DNA of 64,000 nt from Trichopria drosophilae (lineage: Eukaryota > Arthropoda > Insecta > Hymenoptera > Diapriidae), in contig CM059586.1 in NCBI GenBank assembly GCA_030407085.1, positions 30,367,501 to 30,431,500 on the forward strand, read 5' to 3'. The notes below the pieces were generated by a model. The model made no database searches. It was not told where the DNA came from and saw only the letters and a list, made by a program, of their open reading frames with translations. Made by a program: the position numbers and the translations under genes. Positions 23,420 to 36,927 of this stretch are shown piece by piece. Every line of letters starts with the position of its first letter. Position 1 is the first letter of the stretch.

Positions 23420-24175
23420 AGCCAAAAATATGACGGTCGAAAAAAAATGATTTTAAACATTTTTGTGATATTTGATATATGGAGACTTTTGGTGTTAAGT
23501 ACGAATCTGATATCATTTTTCAAACATTCACAATTTCGACAAGAAATTCTACTAATTTGAAAGTTATTTTTGTTAAATTAAAAATTATTAGCTTACAATG
23601 ACATAAATCTTTATGAAGGCAAAGAGTGCCGTGAATATTACAAGTTTTAATCCCTTTCATCTCGAAATGAGAAAAGCAGATACGTCAACTTCAAATCAGT
23701 TTCTCCAGTAAAAACATATTTTGTCCAGTTTCTCCAGTAAAAACAAGTTTGGATATAATCCATTTCAGTGGAGAAAATAGTGAAAAATAAAAAAGAAACC
23801 TCAAATTTATGGCATTTTTATTTTATTTTGCATTATTTTTAGGTAAATAATTTTTTTTTAATTTTTCAAAAGGAATCGTAGGGCACATAACTTTAAAATA
23901 GTAGGAAAGTTTTAAATTATTAAAAAATTAAGAATATACTTTTTACTGGAGAAACTGAGCTGAAATTGACGTACCTACTTATCTCGTGGCAAAATTAAAA
24001 GAGTGAAGAAAAAAAATTAAAGTTTAAAATTTGTTTCGTAATATTGAATACAAAAATTTTGTAACAGATAAAATGACATCAAATTCGTAATAAGAAACCC
24101 TAAGTATCGCATATATCAACTTTTATAAAAATAAGAAAAAAAACAGTTTTTGAATGTATCCGTCATTTTCAAATT
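23420..24175. repeat. Diverged long palindrome
   Basis: CAGTTTCTCCAGTAAAAA occurs twice in direct order (23697 and 23727) and once inverted (about 23940-23957). Around it, GATACGTCAACTTCA pairs with TGAAATTGACGTACC, and ATGACGGTCGAAAAAAA pairs with a mirror near 24150. The centre is about 23810. It is an older, more diverged member of the same structural class as the palindromes at 15.1 and 52.3 kb. Non-coding. Confidence 0.6.
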
Positions 24176-24508
24176 TTGGAAATTTATATTAGATTCTCAT
24201 TCGGCATTCCCAACTACTTATTTGTACAAAATTTAGCCAAGATGGGGTAATTTTTTAAGTTTTAGGATATAGTACGTTTATATTTATATATTTTATAATA
24301 TTATTATTATTATTCTTCTCCAAAAAATATATTACATCAATCGCCATTCTGGAGTCGCATCACAAATTTTCTAATGTTATAAAGGTTAATTATAGCTGTC
24401 AACTTAAAAACATGAGATTTTGAAGCTGTAACACAAATTCCTTTGCCATTCGACATGAAAATATTCACAGAAAAAATAATTTTGTCAGAAAAAAGGGTTT
24501 TTTTGTAA

Positions 24509-24637
24509 CCCAAACAGCACAACACCATCCCAGGACGTCTTCAGGAGGCCCTGAGGAACTCCCGAGGACCAAAAGCGGATATTTGGACGTCCTCAGGAGC
24601 TCCCCAGGACATCCCGGGACGGATCGTGCTGTTTGGG
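24509..24637. mobile_element. 129-bp MITE with perfect 12-bp TIRs
   Basis: CCCAAACAGCAC at the left end is exactly mirrored by GTGCTGTTTGGG at the right end. The interior is unusually GC-rich for this window and is made of repeated AGGACGTC, CCTGAGGA, GGAGCTCC and CCCGGGAC words that are themselves partly palindromic. No ORF. No clear target duplication. A sharply bounded non-autonomous DNA element. Confidence 0.8.
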
Positions 24638-25279
24638 AAATGATTATTTATACGTTTTTAAGCGTTTATTATATCCTCATTGTGATCACAGATTCTTAAA
24701 GAGCGACCATATTCACGTTGAAATTTTTTCTTATTGTCAGTGGCAATAAATATCTTTAAAATCTTTGTAAAGTTTGTCTGTTTTTAGGCGTCAATGGGTT
24801 AACGCAATTTGAAGAGGAACTACTTACAATTAGGTACAATTGCGTATAGTAAAATTTTTTATTTTAATTTTTTAAAAATATCTTTCCTACTATTTTCAAA
24901 CGTACTCTTAACTCTATCGATTCCCGCTGAAAAAATATTTACATTTACAGCTGTATAATTCCCTAAAGGAGAATTGTGTAAGCTTATCTAATAAAATTTA
25001 AAAAATTACGTATAATTATAAATTTTATCATTTACATAATATTCGATTACCATCTCTACGTAGTACTCAATAGTTCTTTTGCGAGCATAATGGAATAATT
25101 AACACTACATAGTAACATAGTCTCCAAGGGTCCAGAAATAGTAATACACTATTAAATATCGCTTAAAATTTAAGACAACTATAATAGGAAAATAGAAGAT
25201 AAAACCTAATGACATTATTGAAATATTTGTGAATTAGGTTACAACAAAGAATTGATTCAGGCAATATCAAACTTCCAAC

Positions 25280-25648
25280 GAAAGACGATAAGGGACAAAT
25301 GACACACCTTTGTGTGATGAAAAGGTTAAACGACGATAGTAGCTCAGAAGTCAGAATAATAAATAAAAATAAATCAATGTCGTCTTTTATTATCTTTTAT
25401 CTCACGAGTTTCCCTGGTGATCAGCGTCTCGTGCTAAATCGGTCTTCGACGAGTGTTGTGCCAGCTAAGAAATTAAACGACGCCCACGATTAAACTAGCG
25501 CGGGCTAACTAGGAACGTTAAGTCGCGTTAATAAGCTAACTTCCCGGACACGCAGAGTTTTGTCGGTAATCGTCGCTAGTACATTGACAATGACATTGCC
25601 ATGGTTAAGTTACGTTCGTCGGCCCGGTCTCCACCACTGGTTGCCAAG
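25280..25648 (+). promoter_or_regulatory. CpG-richer island, candidate promoter or 5' exon
   Basis: A block of about 370 bp with many CpG dinucleotides in otherwise AT-rich DNA. It ends at CCACTGGTTGCCAAG followed by GTGTGT, a usable splice donor on the + strand. An open frame of 64 codons inside has no recognisable features. It may be a first noncoding exon or a promoter; direction is uncertain. Confidence 0.35.
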
Positions 25649-26159
25649 GTGTGTCCCAATTTTACTCATCGATTCAACATCATTTTAATAACGAGTTGTA
25701 CTGAAACACCTACAGGACAAACAATACACCTTGCAAATTTTGTTAAAATAACATAAATTAGTAACAGTTATTTTTTCGATTTTCAGAATTTTAAGAACAA
25801 AGTGTGACTAAAAGGACAAGAGATCTTGTACCTTCATTAGGTCCTGATTATTAGTCTGGTTAAAATTATGTATTTTCATACTAATCTTAATAGCTACCCT
25901 GTAAGGCTGTTTATAAGAGAGATTCTAATTAATGATAATCAACATATCTCGTGTAATTATGTATTCTCCATATTAACATAATTATATTTGATAATATAAA
26001 CCAAACGTATTTCCATGCATTTAATAATACGTTGTAAATTATAAAAAACTGTATGTATATTGTTGTTGAAGAACCAGATTTGTGTAATAATTATGTAAAA
26101 TTGCTAGCAATGTCTATGAAACAATAAAACATTGTAAAAATCGATTTTGTTATTAATAA

Positions 26160-26390
26160 ATTAATTTTTAAATCGCGCTTGTGAGAATCCGCGCATTGGC
26201 AGCTTCGCCGTCGAAAAGTCTGTAGCGCACTTTCGATTTCTAAAAACTGTCAGCGAAAGATTTGTTGGTTTTTTGAAAATTTGAGGTCGATAGGAATTAA
26301 TTAAATTCGGAAAGTTATGGAGATTCTAAATAACACGCGGCGACGTTCGGTAGCGCCATCGTTCAGTATAAAGGATGCGCAGCCAGCGAA
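26160..26390. promoter_or_regulatory. CpG-richer island with TATA-like word
   Basis: It contains CGCGCTTGTGAGAATCCGCG, CGCGGCGACGTTCGG and, near 26368, AGTATAAAGGATGCGCAGCC, which could be a TATA box. No coding frame is apparent. Possibly regulatory; paired with the island at 25.3-25.65 kb. Confidence 0.3.
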
Positions 26391-26845
26391 TTCAACAATA
26401 TATATATTTTTTATCTGGATTTTATTTTTGTCATTGAGAAAGCATTAGTTTAAAAATTAATCAATTGTAAACAAGTGATATAATCAGGAACTTTGTAGAT
26501 TTTTAAGAACAAATTTTGCCATAATTACTTCATTCCGTATAAGAGTTCATATAATTTAGATAAAAATACTGAACTTTCAGAAAGAATAGGTCATATAACT
26601 TAGGACAGGATTTACTGTTATTTAAGTCAACTTATAAAAGTAATCAGTTGACGTAAATTCAATTTAAAGTAGACTGTAACCGCTATTTTCGATAATTTAT
26701 GGGTCGATTAATTTATATCATCACATGTAAAATTTGATTTAGTTTCGGGGCAGATTTTACATGCTTATCAGGCTAGACCCTGTGGATGTGTTGCAATAAA
26801 TAAAAAATAAAAATACGTATTTTTTCATCCATGGAAAAACAAATT

Positions 26846-26990
26846 TAGGGAGTAAAACAGCCCTCTCTCTATTTTTTAAAAGTCGACCGATAGGTTAAAA
26901 TTAAGATTTGGTCAGAATTAGGTCGAAAAGAGGATAAAATTACCTAAGTGTTACCCATTTGCGACCTATTATAGGCCCGTTTTACTACAA
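26846..26990. mobile_element. MITE-like element
   Basis: The left end GGGAGTAAAACAGCCCT is mirrored by AGGCCCGTTTTACTAC on the right. GGTCG/CGACC words lie inverted inside (GTCGACCGATAGG and GCGACCTATTATAGG). Non-coding. Confidence 0.5.
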
Positions 26991-29900
26991 TTGGACTACG
27001 ACCGAGTGGGAAAAATGCCTTGCATTGTCAAATTACTACCACTTTTGTCCCCACTTATCGTAATTCGACTTCTATTTTAGATAAATAAGCCATGGTCGAG
27101 AAAATATCTCGCGAAATGTAATTTTTTCGCCTAATTTTGCTGCTTGGATACTAGCAGTTTTAGTACTGAGCTCCGCGGCCAGAAACATTCAAGTTTACCA
27201 CCAAAGAAAATACAATTTGTCAATTTGAAAAATTTTTATATATGAACGAAAATGCATTAGGGAATAGGGAATTAAGGGAAACCGATGTGTTTCGAGCGAG
27301 GAGGCACCACTGGCACCCTAGTTTTAAAAATTTTAGGTATTCTTCACATTAATGATAGACATTTTCTGAAAATTCTAAAAAAAGCTGCGGATCCATCTGT
27401 AGCCAATTTTTTAATCATCAGTGGAAGATGTTCACTTATGTAAATTTTCACATTAAGCAATATCGGTGTTACCTTCTCATTGGCTCATTAGCCTATGTCA
27501 ACCTCTCCCGACGTCTCTAATAACTCATTAAAAATATGAAACTCCCAATTTCATAATTAATTTCTAATAACAGTTTGAAGGTAGTGGAAGCACCCTACGC
27601 AATGATTCAAAACTATTTCGGTGCTATTCAAAGTACAAATACCGATAGAAAAGAGTATTAAGCTATAATGTCAAGCAATTGCCAAGTACTTCCACAACAT
27701 CCATGAAATATTATTATATTAATTTACATCAAAATATAATATTTCATACATTAAATATAATTACAAGCATGGAAATACTAGGCCACAATATCATTGCAAT
27801 TTCAAGTGACAATTTCATCCAGTGTTGAAATGTTTATGGCGGTAGCAATATTGTTTTAATATTAAAATGCGTTAAGTTATGCAAATAGATTGTACATATG
27901 CAATTAAATTGTTAAAAGCTTAATTGTTATATTTAATGAACATGTAGGTATCACGACTCAAATATTGCAATATTATCATTATAATGCAACATTGTATCTC
28001 CATTATCTACAATATTTATTGACTTGCTTTAGTACTTATCAAAATACGCTTCCCAGCAATCGCAATCCAAGTGAAAACATATTAACCAAATATAAAATCA
28101 TATATTTACGTCTACTCGCATGCTAATAAATTTCAACCATTATTTTTCGTGCTGATACTAATAAGACTTAAGTCGTTTAAACATTATCAATATGAGATCG
28201 TGTGACTGCATATGCTACTGCGCAATATCCAAATTGAGTAAGTAAATTCATGTTAGCACTATATGAAAAATATCTGCAAAAAATTTGTCAATAATGTTTT
28301 CTATAAGCCACAAATTTTCCAAGAAAAATAGTTACTAGTATGCCATACGTTAGAAATTGTTTGTTTCTCATTTTCGGAAAAATGGACGCTGTTACATAAT
28401 CAAATGGTTTTTAATTGAAAATTTTATTATTTTTTTTTATTGTATTTATTACTCTCGTATTGGGATACATCCTGTTGAGAGGAGAGTTCCGGAATAGACC
28501 GGGAGCTAGGTTCGCATATACAATTAAAACGTTGAAAACACAAAAAGGTAATCGCAAAACGCAGAATAAATAAAAACTAAGATTTAAACAAAAGAGTAAG
28601 TTACATACAAGTAAGCATAGAAATTAGTTGCCCAGCAGAAATTCTCTTCTGGCATGCGTTGCCTTTACAAATTGAAAATTTTATTATTGTGAGTAGTTAT
28701 TTGGGAACTCGATTCCATTTTAAAAATCCTTATATGACTTTTAATTTGAAATAAATGTTTAAAATCTGTAGTTAATTTTTAAAATATTAAATTTATATTT
28801 TTGTTCCATTGATATTTAACAAATTCAACAGCCGTCGGTTAAGAAGAACATTTAACGTAATAATTATTATGAATGCGAAATTATTACTAACGGCAATACA
28901 ATGCAATTCTGTATGTCTACATAGTTGGACTTGTAGAGTGCTGAAATAATCACCCTAAAAAGAGAATTAGAACTACGTCAAGACCATAACCTTAAATGTC
29001 AATAATGTAAGTTGAATAAAATTTTTCTTAAGACGTCCACAACAATGTGGAAAGTAAAAAAATCCAGCATAAAAAAATATTTATAATTATAAACATTCAG
29101 CACGTTTACTTAGTCTTATAATACAGATTTAGACAATAATTTAATATACAATGAAACCGCCAGTTTTAGGAAAAAAAATGTCATATTATAGTGCCAGCAC
29201 AAACAATCACTGGCTACGTTTCCCTGTATATAGTCTTTCTAAGAAACATCCAAAATAAATGAAAAAAATATAAGAATCGGAGCTACTAAAATATGTTTAG
29301 AAGCATTATGAATACAATATTTCAGTACGTCATTATGTTATAGTATTCTTTATTAATATGCAGAATTAAAAAACAACAATGAAATAAATTTGCTGTGATT
29401 GGATGGGTTCAGTACAAAATGGCTCGAATTCGCCAACGATTATCAAATGTTGAAATGTACGTCGGAATTTCATGGTCCACTTTTATAGTCATTATCTGTT
29501 AAATTATCATTTCGTGCATTTCTTACCGCGATATTTTTAATTAGAATGACGAATTTTTGTAGATCCATTATGAATATCATGAAGGACCGACCTTGTACGG
29601 AAGAATAACTCAATCGATAAAGATATTCTTGACACTGCATTTCAGATTTCATACGTCTTTCGAAACGATATGATACGCTTTATCAATTGAAGAAACTGTC
29701 AAAACAGTCGACGAAAATCGGTGCACTTGCTAATAGTCTTATCTGGCAGCCGGTTATCGCAAAAGTTTATCGCCATTTTTCAACTAAATCCAAGTAATGT
29801 TTTTTATGAAATATATTTATGAAACATTAAATTTCGTCGAGTCTTAACAATGTCGTAAAATAGTTGGATCGTAGGATTAACTTGAGGCGGGATACACGGC

Positions 29901-30459
29901 AAGATTACAGGGAAAGGATTCGTAGAAAGATAGAAGAAACTTAGAATTATCGAAGTAACGCACTTCAATCATACTATGACATGAGAGGCCATATGTAGTT
30001 GGTACGTGCAGTGTGTTCCCGTTCGCACGTTTCCAGAATTCTCAATTTTCCAAAGAATACAGTTCGACACTGGAAACAATTAAGGAATAGTATTTTTAAA
30101 TATCATACGTAAATCTTGTGGGATTTAAAGAATATTAAGATATTGGTCACGGACATTCCGCGTACAATTTTTGAAGCTAATCTAGTCTACTTTTGTATCT
30201 ATTGTCGGAATATACTTTAGTGCCTCCTATGTAAGGTTTAATAAAACAAGAATCCTCTCAAATTGATCAAGACTGTTTTAGGTCTTGATCATGACTCACT
30301 AAAATATAAATTCTTACTTTTTACTAATTTACTTTTAAATATGCATACATATTCATGTTCATTTTATATTTTTCATGCAAATTCCTTGTAGATTACAATA
30401 CATGTAAGTAAATACCAATTAATTCAGTTAATCTACTTTACTTCCTTTGATGCTTTTAA
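26991..30459. other. AT-rich interval without a recognisable gene
   Basis: No exon with coding character and proper splice sites was found. A 60-codon minus-strand frame at 29470-29652 contains a GTAAGA donor after an RSFMIFIMDLQKFVIL-like hydrophobic stretch. This is loosely reminiscent of insect chemoreceptors but too short to call. Confidence 0.4.
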
Positions 30460-30700
30460 GGGTGCACCCCAAAAAAGCGAAAAATTACAAAACAGACACA
30501 CCAAAAACCTGACATTAAAAAACCAGACATTTTAAAAAACAGACATTAAAAAACCAGACATTTGAAAAACACACATTTCAAAAACATACATTTCAAAATT
30601 GACACATATTTTGAAAGTCTGTTTTTTAAATGTCTGAGTTTTGAATGTTGGTTTTTTGAAGTATCTGTTTTGGTATTTGTCGGGTTTTTGAGGTGCCCCA
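30460..30700. mobile_element. TIR element with internal AAACCAGACATT repeats
   Basis: The left end is GGGTGCACCCCAAAAA and the right end is TTTTTGAGGTGCCCCA, imperfect inverted repeats. CTTTTAA occurs immediately outside both ends (30453-30459 and 30701-30707) and is a likely target duplication. The left half holds several copies of AAAxCAGACATT and the right half their mirror (TGTCTGxxTTTT). A one-ended copy with the same end, GGGTGCACCTCAAAAACCCG, lies at 36858-36927. Confidence 0.7.
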
Positions 30701-32049
30701 CTTTTAAGGCGTGAATCATTTTATAACAAATTTTAAGAATTTGAAGTCACGTTTTTAAACAACCAAAGGTCTGGCATAGTTTAAATTTGGGCGCCCTCGC
30801 AAAAAAAAAAGTATCCTTTAGTTTTCCAACAAATGTCGACGTTTCGGATCCTGAAGAATTAAAACATGCAATAAAAGAATTGTCCGTGATCTTGTACGTT
30901 CCATTTTTAATGTCACGCAAACGGTAAAACAGGTTTTAATGTTCAACCTCTTTTTGAGTTTGTCATAGCCTAACTTAGATCTGATTAGTTGGAGTCGACC
31001 GATACTAGATTATAAGAGATCGAGCAGAAGAATCTGAAAAAATTCGTTGTTTGCGTTTCTTCTTGTGTGATATGTATTTCAAAAATACAATGCTTCAAAC
31101 AAAAATATTATATGATATAATATTTTATATTAAACCATACAATTTTTTGCGTACTTTCTTCGTAAAATCATCGGCTGTGCCATAAACGACGAATAAGTAT
31201 GACAGAAATACGTTTTTTTTAATTTATTATTAAAAATAAAAATCACAGAAATCTATAAAAAAAATTATATGCATTTTTGTCTGAAAAGCAAGCGTATAAT
31301 TCCGTAGAAGACGAATGAAAATGAAAATAATAAACTTGACATGTCTAGTATCTCCTAGCAGAAGAATTTAAAAAGAATACAGTGAAATGGGCATGGGATT
31401 GCATGTTCCAAGTAGAAGCTGTTGATTTTTTTTTATTTATTTATAATATAATTAACGGCACGAATGTGTCTGAATTCAAAAAATTAAATTAAATAATGAA
31501 CAAATGAACTAATTAAATAGAACAACTTGTCTTCTTAGAGCAGACTACAACTGCAGAGGTTGTGTGATTTTTAATTATCTTTGGTGTTTACATTCTTCAT
31601 AATTAATTCAACAAAACTAATCTAATAAATTCAAATAAGAATAACATAAAAATTAATATCTCTTCTTAACTCTTGACACAAATAAAAGTATTAATATTAT
31701 CTGCTCATTCATAAATGATGTCGGTTGTTTTTATCGTGTGGTTTTCAGTTTTTAGTATCATTCTCCCAGTAATCAATGTTGGTAAAAATATTCACTTAAC
31801 GTCGAATTTTGCTTCCAATAAGATTAACATTTTATAAGAAACATTTTTCTAAATGTTATATATTTACAGTGAAGAATTAAATAATCCGCCATTTTTATGT
31901 TTCACATTGTCAGAAAAATCCACTGTAAAATTCCCATACTTTTGATCAAAGTAATTAACCTCTACGGTTTAATCCTTCCGATGTTGGTGTTGATCCGCTT
32001 ATTTACCATACGTATATGTTGTTTTTTGAGGCCGGGGTACAAATAATAG

Positions 32050-32890
32050 CATGGTTCCAGCTTTTCTTCACTTTGTTTTTGAAAGTTTGGCAAAAAGAAA
32101 ACAAATTAAAATACCTTGGACTCACGCAATATCGAAACTTTAGCCTTTCGGGGGGTTTTGATTTTCGGAACTTTGTTCCCCGGCCTTCTTTGATTGTTTA
32201 GACATTTTTTCAGTTAACCCTTTTACCTATGGGAGTGCTATTGTAGTTTTGGGATTATTTTTGCTAGTGCCCAGGTATTCATATTATTATTATAGATGTT
32301 ATGGACATGTTTTCTAATAATATCTTGAATAAAAATTTTTAGCTAATTTTAGTGGGTTCTCTCTGAAATTGACCACAGATAATAGAATCGCCTCGTCTAA
32401 GACTGTAGATCACACCGATTTTATAATTTAGAGGATGTTCTGAATAATACTTAAGGTATCGACCTGACCGGGTGTTTTATGATGATAATCAGTTATTAAA
32501 GTGCCATTATTGTTTCTTATTACTCTTAGATCTAAAACAGTAATGGTGCGGTCTACTTCAATTTCTGCTGTGAATGTTATTCTATTATTGAAATCTTTAA
32601 AGTTGTTGAAAACATTTAATAGATTGTTCCAGCTTTTCAGATAGAATACCTATCAATATGTTGTTTACATATCTTGCATAAAACTCTAGATTAAAATTTT
32701 GCTGCTTAAAAATTTTTTTTCTAAAAATTCCATCACTAAATTAGCTATAACTGGTAATAATTGATGGGGACGCCAAACACCTGTTTTAGGTTATGTCCTG
32801 AAACTTAAAATAAGTTGTATCCAAAATTTATAACGTAGATTTGTGGATAGTTCTAACTAAATAATTTAATTTAGTTAATATGATTATATT
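32050..32890 (-). pseudogene. Penelope-like element reverse transcriptase remnant
   Basis: The minus strand reads, in broken frames from high to low coordinate, segments typical of Penelope-like reverse transcriptases: LLPVIANLVMEFLEKK (about 32720-32770), FYARYVNNILIG (about 32650-32685), then RITFTAEIEVDRTITVLDL and ITDYHHKTPG (about 32480-32580), and later VKGLTEKM (about 32220). Several stops and at least one frameshift break it. The catalytic YVDD box is YVNN, so both metal-binding aspartates are lost. No GIY-YIG endonuclease domain was recognised. A dead copy. Confidence 0.72.
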
Positions 32891-33529
32891 TCACTAAAAG
32901 ATTTAGCAGTAAGTGGTGATTCATAAAAAATGGGCATAGTTTCTATAATGATACGATGTCTGAAAAATGTTTTATTTTATACTATTATAGCATTAAATCG
33001 GTGCACTCGGATTAGAAGTGAGAAACATCCACGTAAAAAGATCCGGCCATATTCAATGTATTTTGAACCTAATTCAAAATTCAACCTCTTCTCCTTTAAA
33101 ATTGATATCTTTAAAATATGATCTGTTATGAATGTGAGTATGAGAAGGTACGCATATTCATCATTAGAATTCTTATCTCGTAAAAGACAGTCTTTTTCGT
33201 ATAGGGATTGCCATTCGGACGACCATTTTTTATCTTTGTAACCCATATATCACTTATTTAAAACTTTGCACTTTCAACTAAAAGCAACTGAAGCTTTATT
33301 GAAATCATCTAACAATTGGAAATATTAAAAATAACTTCTTTTCATCGTAAAGAAACATTCTTATATAATATATGAATTTAATACAGTTCTAACCTTCAAT
33401 AATTAGACTAAAAGGTACAGATCTAACAGCATTCTTTTTCACAATGTACGTTTAATTTTCAAATACATGATGCAACGATCAAAATCTCTTAAATGAAACA
33501 AGAAATACCGAAAACTAAAACATCGACGG

Positions 33530-33680
33530 ACGACAGGGTCCTAAAAAGATCGTGAAAAAGTGAATGAGATCGACAAATATTGACAAAGATTTATAGAGAT
33601 CGAGAGACATAGAGAACGATCGGAACATATGACAGAAATCGACATAGATCGAAAAAGATTCAGAAAGATCAGGACAGATC
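33530..33680. repeat. Degenerate AGATCGA-rich low-complexity tract
   Basis: Words of the type AGATCGA, AAGAT and GACAAAGAT recur about every 10-14 bases. This gives open frames on the minus strand that mean nothing on their own. Likely a decayed tandem repeat. Confidence 0.4.
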
Positions 33681-36600
33681 CAAGAAGGATTCATTCTTGA
33701 AATAAAGCACATTGTTTTCACATTGTATCATTCGTGATTAAGTCGGCCAAGGTTTAGGTTAGTTGAATTTGAATATGAACAAAAAACTCAACCTTAATTG
33801 CTTCTTAAATGTGTGAGTAATTTATTTACTTTTATTTCTTACAAATTTAACTTAAGCCTTGTATTTAAATATAATATTATACTGGTTTTACAAATACCGC
33901 GCGTTTTATTTTAAGATTAACTACTAAAAAATTAACGGAGTCCAATTTATTGTGATGCATTTACAGGCAACGAATTATTTTATACCAAGTATGTTTCAGT
34001 TCGATTTATTCTTCGGTAGTTACGTAAGTAACTTACTAAGATGCGTGACTTATATGATTACCAACAATCGGATGCATTTTAGATTTTTCTCAAATGTAAT
34101 AATTTAATGAAAAAAACAACACAAACATGTAATTTTTTTTGAACAGTGATTAAATTCACTTTAGCCAAAAATATCAGTAACTAGTAAAGCCTATTACGGT
34201 TTCGTTGTCAGAATACTTTAATTTATTAGACGAGTATTCTGCAATAAATTATGAAGCGCAGCATCTATCCTTCGTAATAGCGAGGTTACATCAGATTTCG
34301 TCAGGTAGCATAAAAACAAAACCAGGTATTCGAAAGTGTCTGTGTGAATCATATATATAGAGAATACCTGATGCTGTCCTCTAAAACCGAGCTATACGAA
34401 TGTCGCTGGCATTGCCCTCTGACCACTGCCTCACTGTACCTACCTCTACCACTTAAATATTCTAATGCATTTTTTGTACTAGACATGGTATGTTTTATTA
34501 TCTCATTGATATTGTTGGAAGTAAGGCACACGGAAATCGTTAGAAAAGAATACCCGCTTACAACGATTAAAATTATTTAAATTGAAGAACGCTTTTCTTT
34601 TAAAACAATTAGTCTACGTAAGTATATATACTAAGTATATATACTACGTATATATACTAAAGCAAATCTTGCAAGAACATTCATAAAATATGTTACCTTT
34701 CGATCTTGTATTTATGTACTTGATTGAATTAATTTGTTCATTAACTAATAAAACTGAATGTTGACCTTAAAATAGCAAAAAATAATATCACTTCTGAAAT
34801 TTCATGCTAAATGCGGATTAATATCGTTGGATACTAACGTTAACTTCATTATTATAAAATTAAACTTAATATCACAGTCAAACGACTTTAAGACAAATAA
34901 TTCTAATAAAATATATTTCGCATTAATCGTGAATTCTTCGATTGTGGACATTTACAAATTTTATTGATCGATTATCAATAAATTAGTCTAATGTTGAAAC
35001 ATCAAAATACTTCTGGGGTTAAATGTTTTATAAAAGACATAAATTCTAATTACAATTAATTATAATAACAATAATTGTTAGATGATATGTTTGTTTGTAA
35101 TCCAATTTGTAATATCTACTTATTATTAATGTCAATAGTGAACGGCCATTAGAAATTATTAAAACTGTACTTAAGTATTGGAAAGTATTTACTGTAATGT
35201 AGTTTTGAATAGTCAGTCGGTATTTGTTGATAGTTTATATTAAGTTTCATAGTAATTTCAGTGTCAAATTATTCGATTATTTCTATGCAATACTGAATAA
35301 ATTAAATCTTCAACTATTAACAAGTTATGACCAATAGTACCTAGTATTCTATGTACACACATTTATTGAAAGAATAGTATCTTCAACCATTGTCTAATAG
35401 TCCTCCAAAGTAACTATTAAGTAAACGAATAGTAAGCGAATATTATCTGCTGCTATTATTAAAAAATAGGAATAATATTATTTAGTATTCAGCAATAAAC
35501 GGATGGAGGCTTTCTATAACTAAAATAATTAACTGAAATGAATAATTTCCAATGAAAAACATCAAACTAAAAAAATAATTCGTTTTTGTAAATATAATTT
35601 CTATATATATATATATTTCCAAGAGAAATACGTAGTTACAAATATAATTTATAAATAAAAAAGAATTATACTGAATTCATTACGAAAAATAATAAACTTA
35701 AAAATAATGACTAATTCTTATAATTATTACAGTAAACATATACTTAAATTGCAAACAGCTTGTAATATTAGAACCATTCCTTTCGAAGCAGTAAACAAAA
35801 CTACTTTCTTGATAAATCTAACCTATTTTTGCCCCGTAGATTATGCTACTACTTTTATGTAGTTAACAGCCGTCATTAAATTGCCGTAAATATTCACTTG
35901 CATCGGAGGTTCCATCTGAGTTATAAAACTGACTCACATACGGTAGTGATAGGAACTACACTCTTAATCAGTTTAATCTGTTTTCTTATTTTTAAAAGAA
36001 AGTTGTACTATTAGTATGCTGTTAATATCACATACTTTCATAAACATATATTTATTTATATTTATAAATTTGTATTTAGCAACAAGATGAAAAATAGAAT
36101 GAACAATTATTTTGATTAATAAAATTGTAAAACGTTTCTTTATCTTTCGTCATTTAATTATAATTGACGTCTTTATAAAGAAGCCATTATTCCTGAATTC
36201 CAGTGTTAGCAAATAAGGGTATACTGCAAAACGTAACTTTTAGAAAAATTTCAAAAATCAAAGTTCCTAGATTCTTTTGTAGTGATAAAATACATGTGAA
36301 AAATGAATGCTCTTTGCCCAAATTTAGTAAATATATTCACTTGTAATAGAGAATTCTTCATTTGATTGAACGTTTAACTTAATTTGTCCATGAAGTGCGA
36401 ACACGGTCGTATAAGAAAATAAATTCGAAAATTTCCAAATAAATGCAACAAGTTCACGAAAGACGTTGCAAGGGGTTGTAACCCCAACATCGAGAGGGTA
36501 CTTTTAAGTGAGCGTACTTTTCTCCCCATGTTCTCATTTAATAGTTTCATCCGCATACTGTGGGTATATAACCCGAAATGGATATCTTTAATAGAGTTTT

Positions 36601-36857
36601 GTCAGTTTTATTGCCATGGGCCTTTGGTTTATTGCCTGGTTGATAATATTGTATTACTCGATTTAATACATTGTAATAAGGACGATTATCATCATAATTA
36701 TGATTATTATTATCATTGTTGATCAGGGTCCGACCCGGTAGCGATATAAGACATACTATAATATCAAGTGCGGTTGGTTGCAGCTCAACCAGGCCTTGCT
36801 CAAGTTTCAATAAGTGATCTTTTAGAACGCATCCATGGTTAATGCCATCTATTCGTT

Positions 36858-36927
36858 ATTTTGGGTGCACCTCAAAAACCCGACAAATCATAAAACAGAC
36901 ACTACAAAAAATCCAGACATTTCAAAA
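36858..36927. repeat. One-ended copy of the 30.46-kb TIR element
   Basis: GGGTGCACCTCAAAAACCCG followed by ACAAAT and AAAACAGACA matches the inverted right end of the element at 30460-30700, then continues into ATCCAGACATTTCAAAA. The opposite end is missing. It shows that the family is dispersed in the genome. Confidence 0.6.

Larger units (their letters stand above)
13799..25270. other. Gene-poor interval after CFAP70
   Basis: Apart from the inverted repeats listed separately, this is AT-rich sequence with no convincing exon. At 19087-19122 there is a copy of a CpG-rich dispersed word (GGCGTGGGGCTCGATAATT) shared with 48.3 kb. At 19502-19885 an ATG-led open frame of about 127 codons lies in slightly GC-richer DNA; it matches no family I recognise and has no visible splice partners, so I do not call it a gene. 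Confidence 0.5.

Noticed and set aside
29470..29652. Frame resembling an insect chemoreceptor segment with a GTAAGA donor
   Set aside because: Too short, no flanking exons in frame, and the resemblance is only general hydrophobicity.
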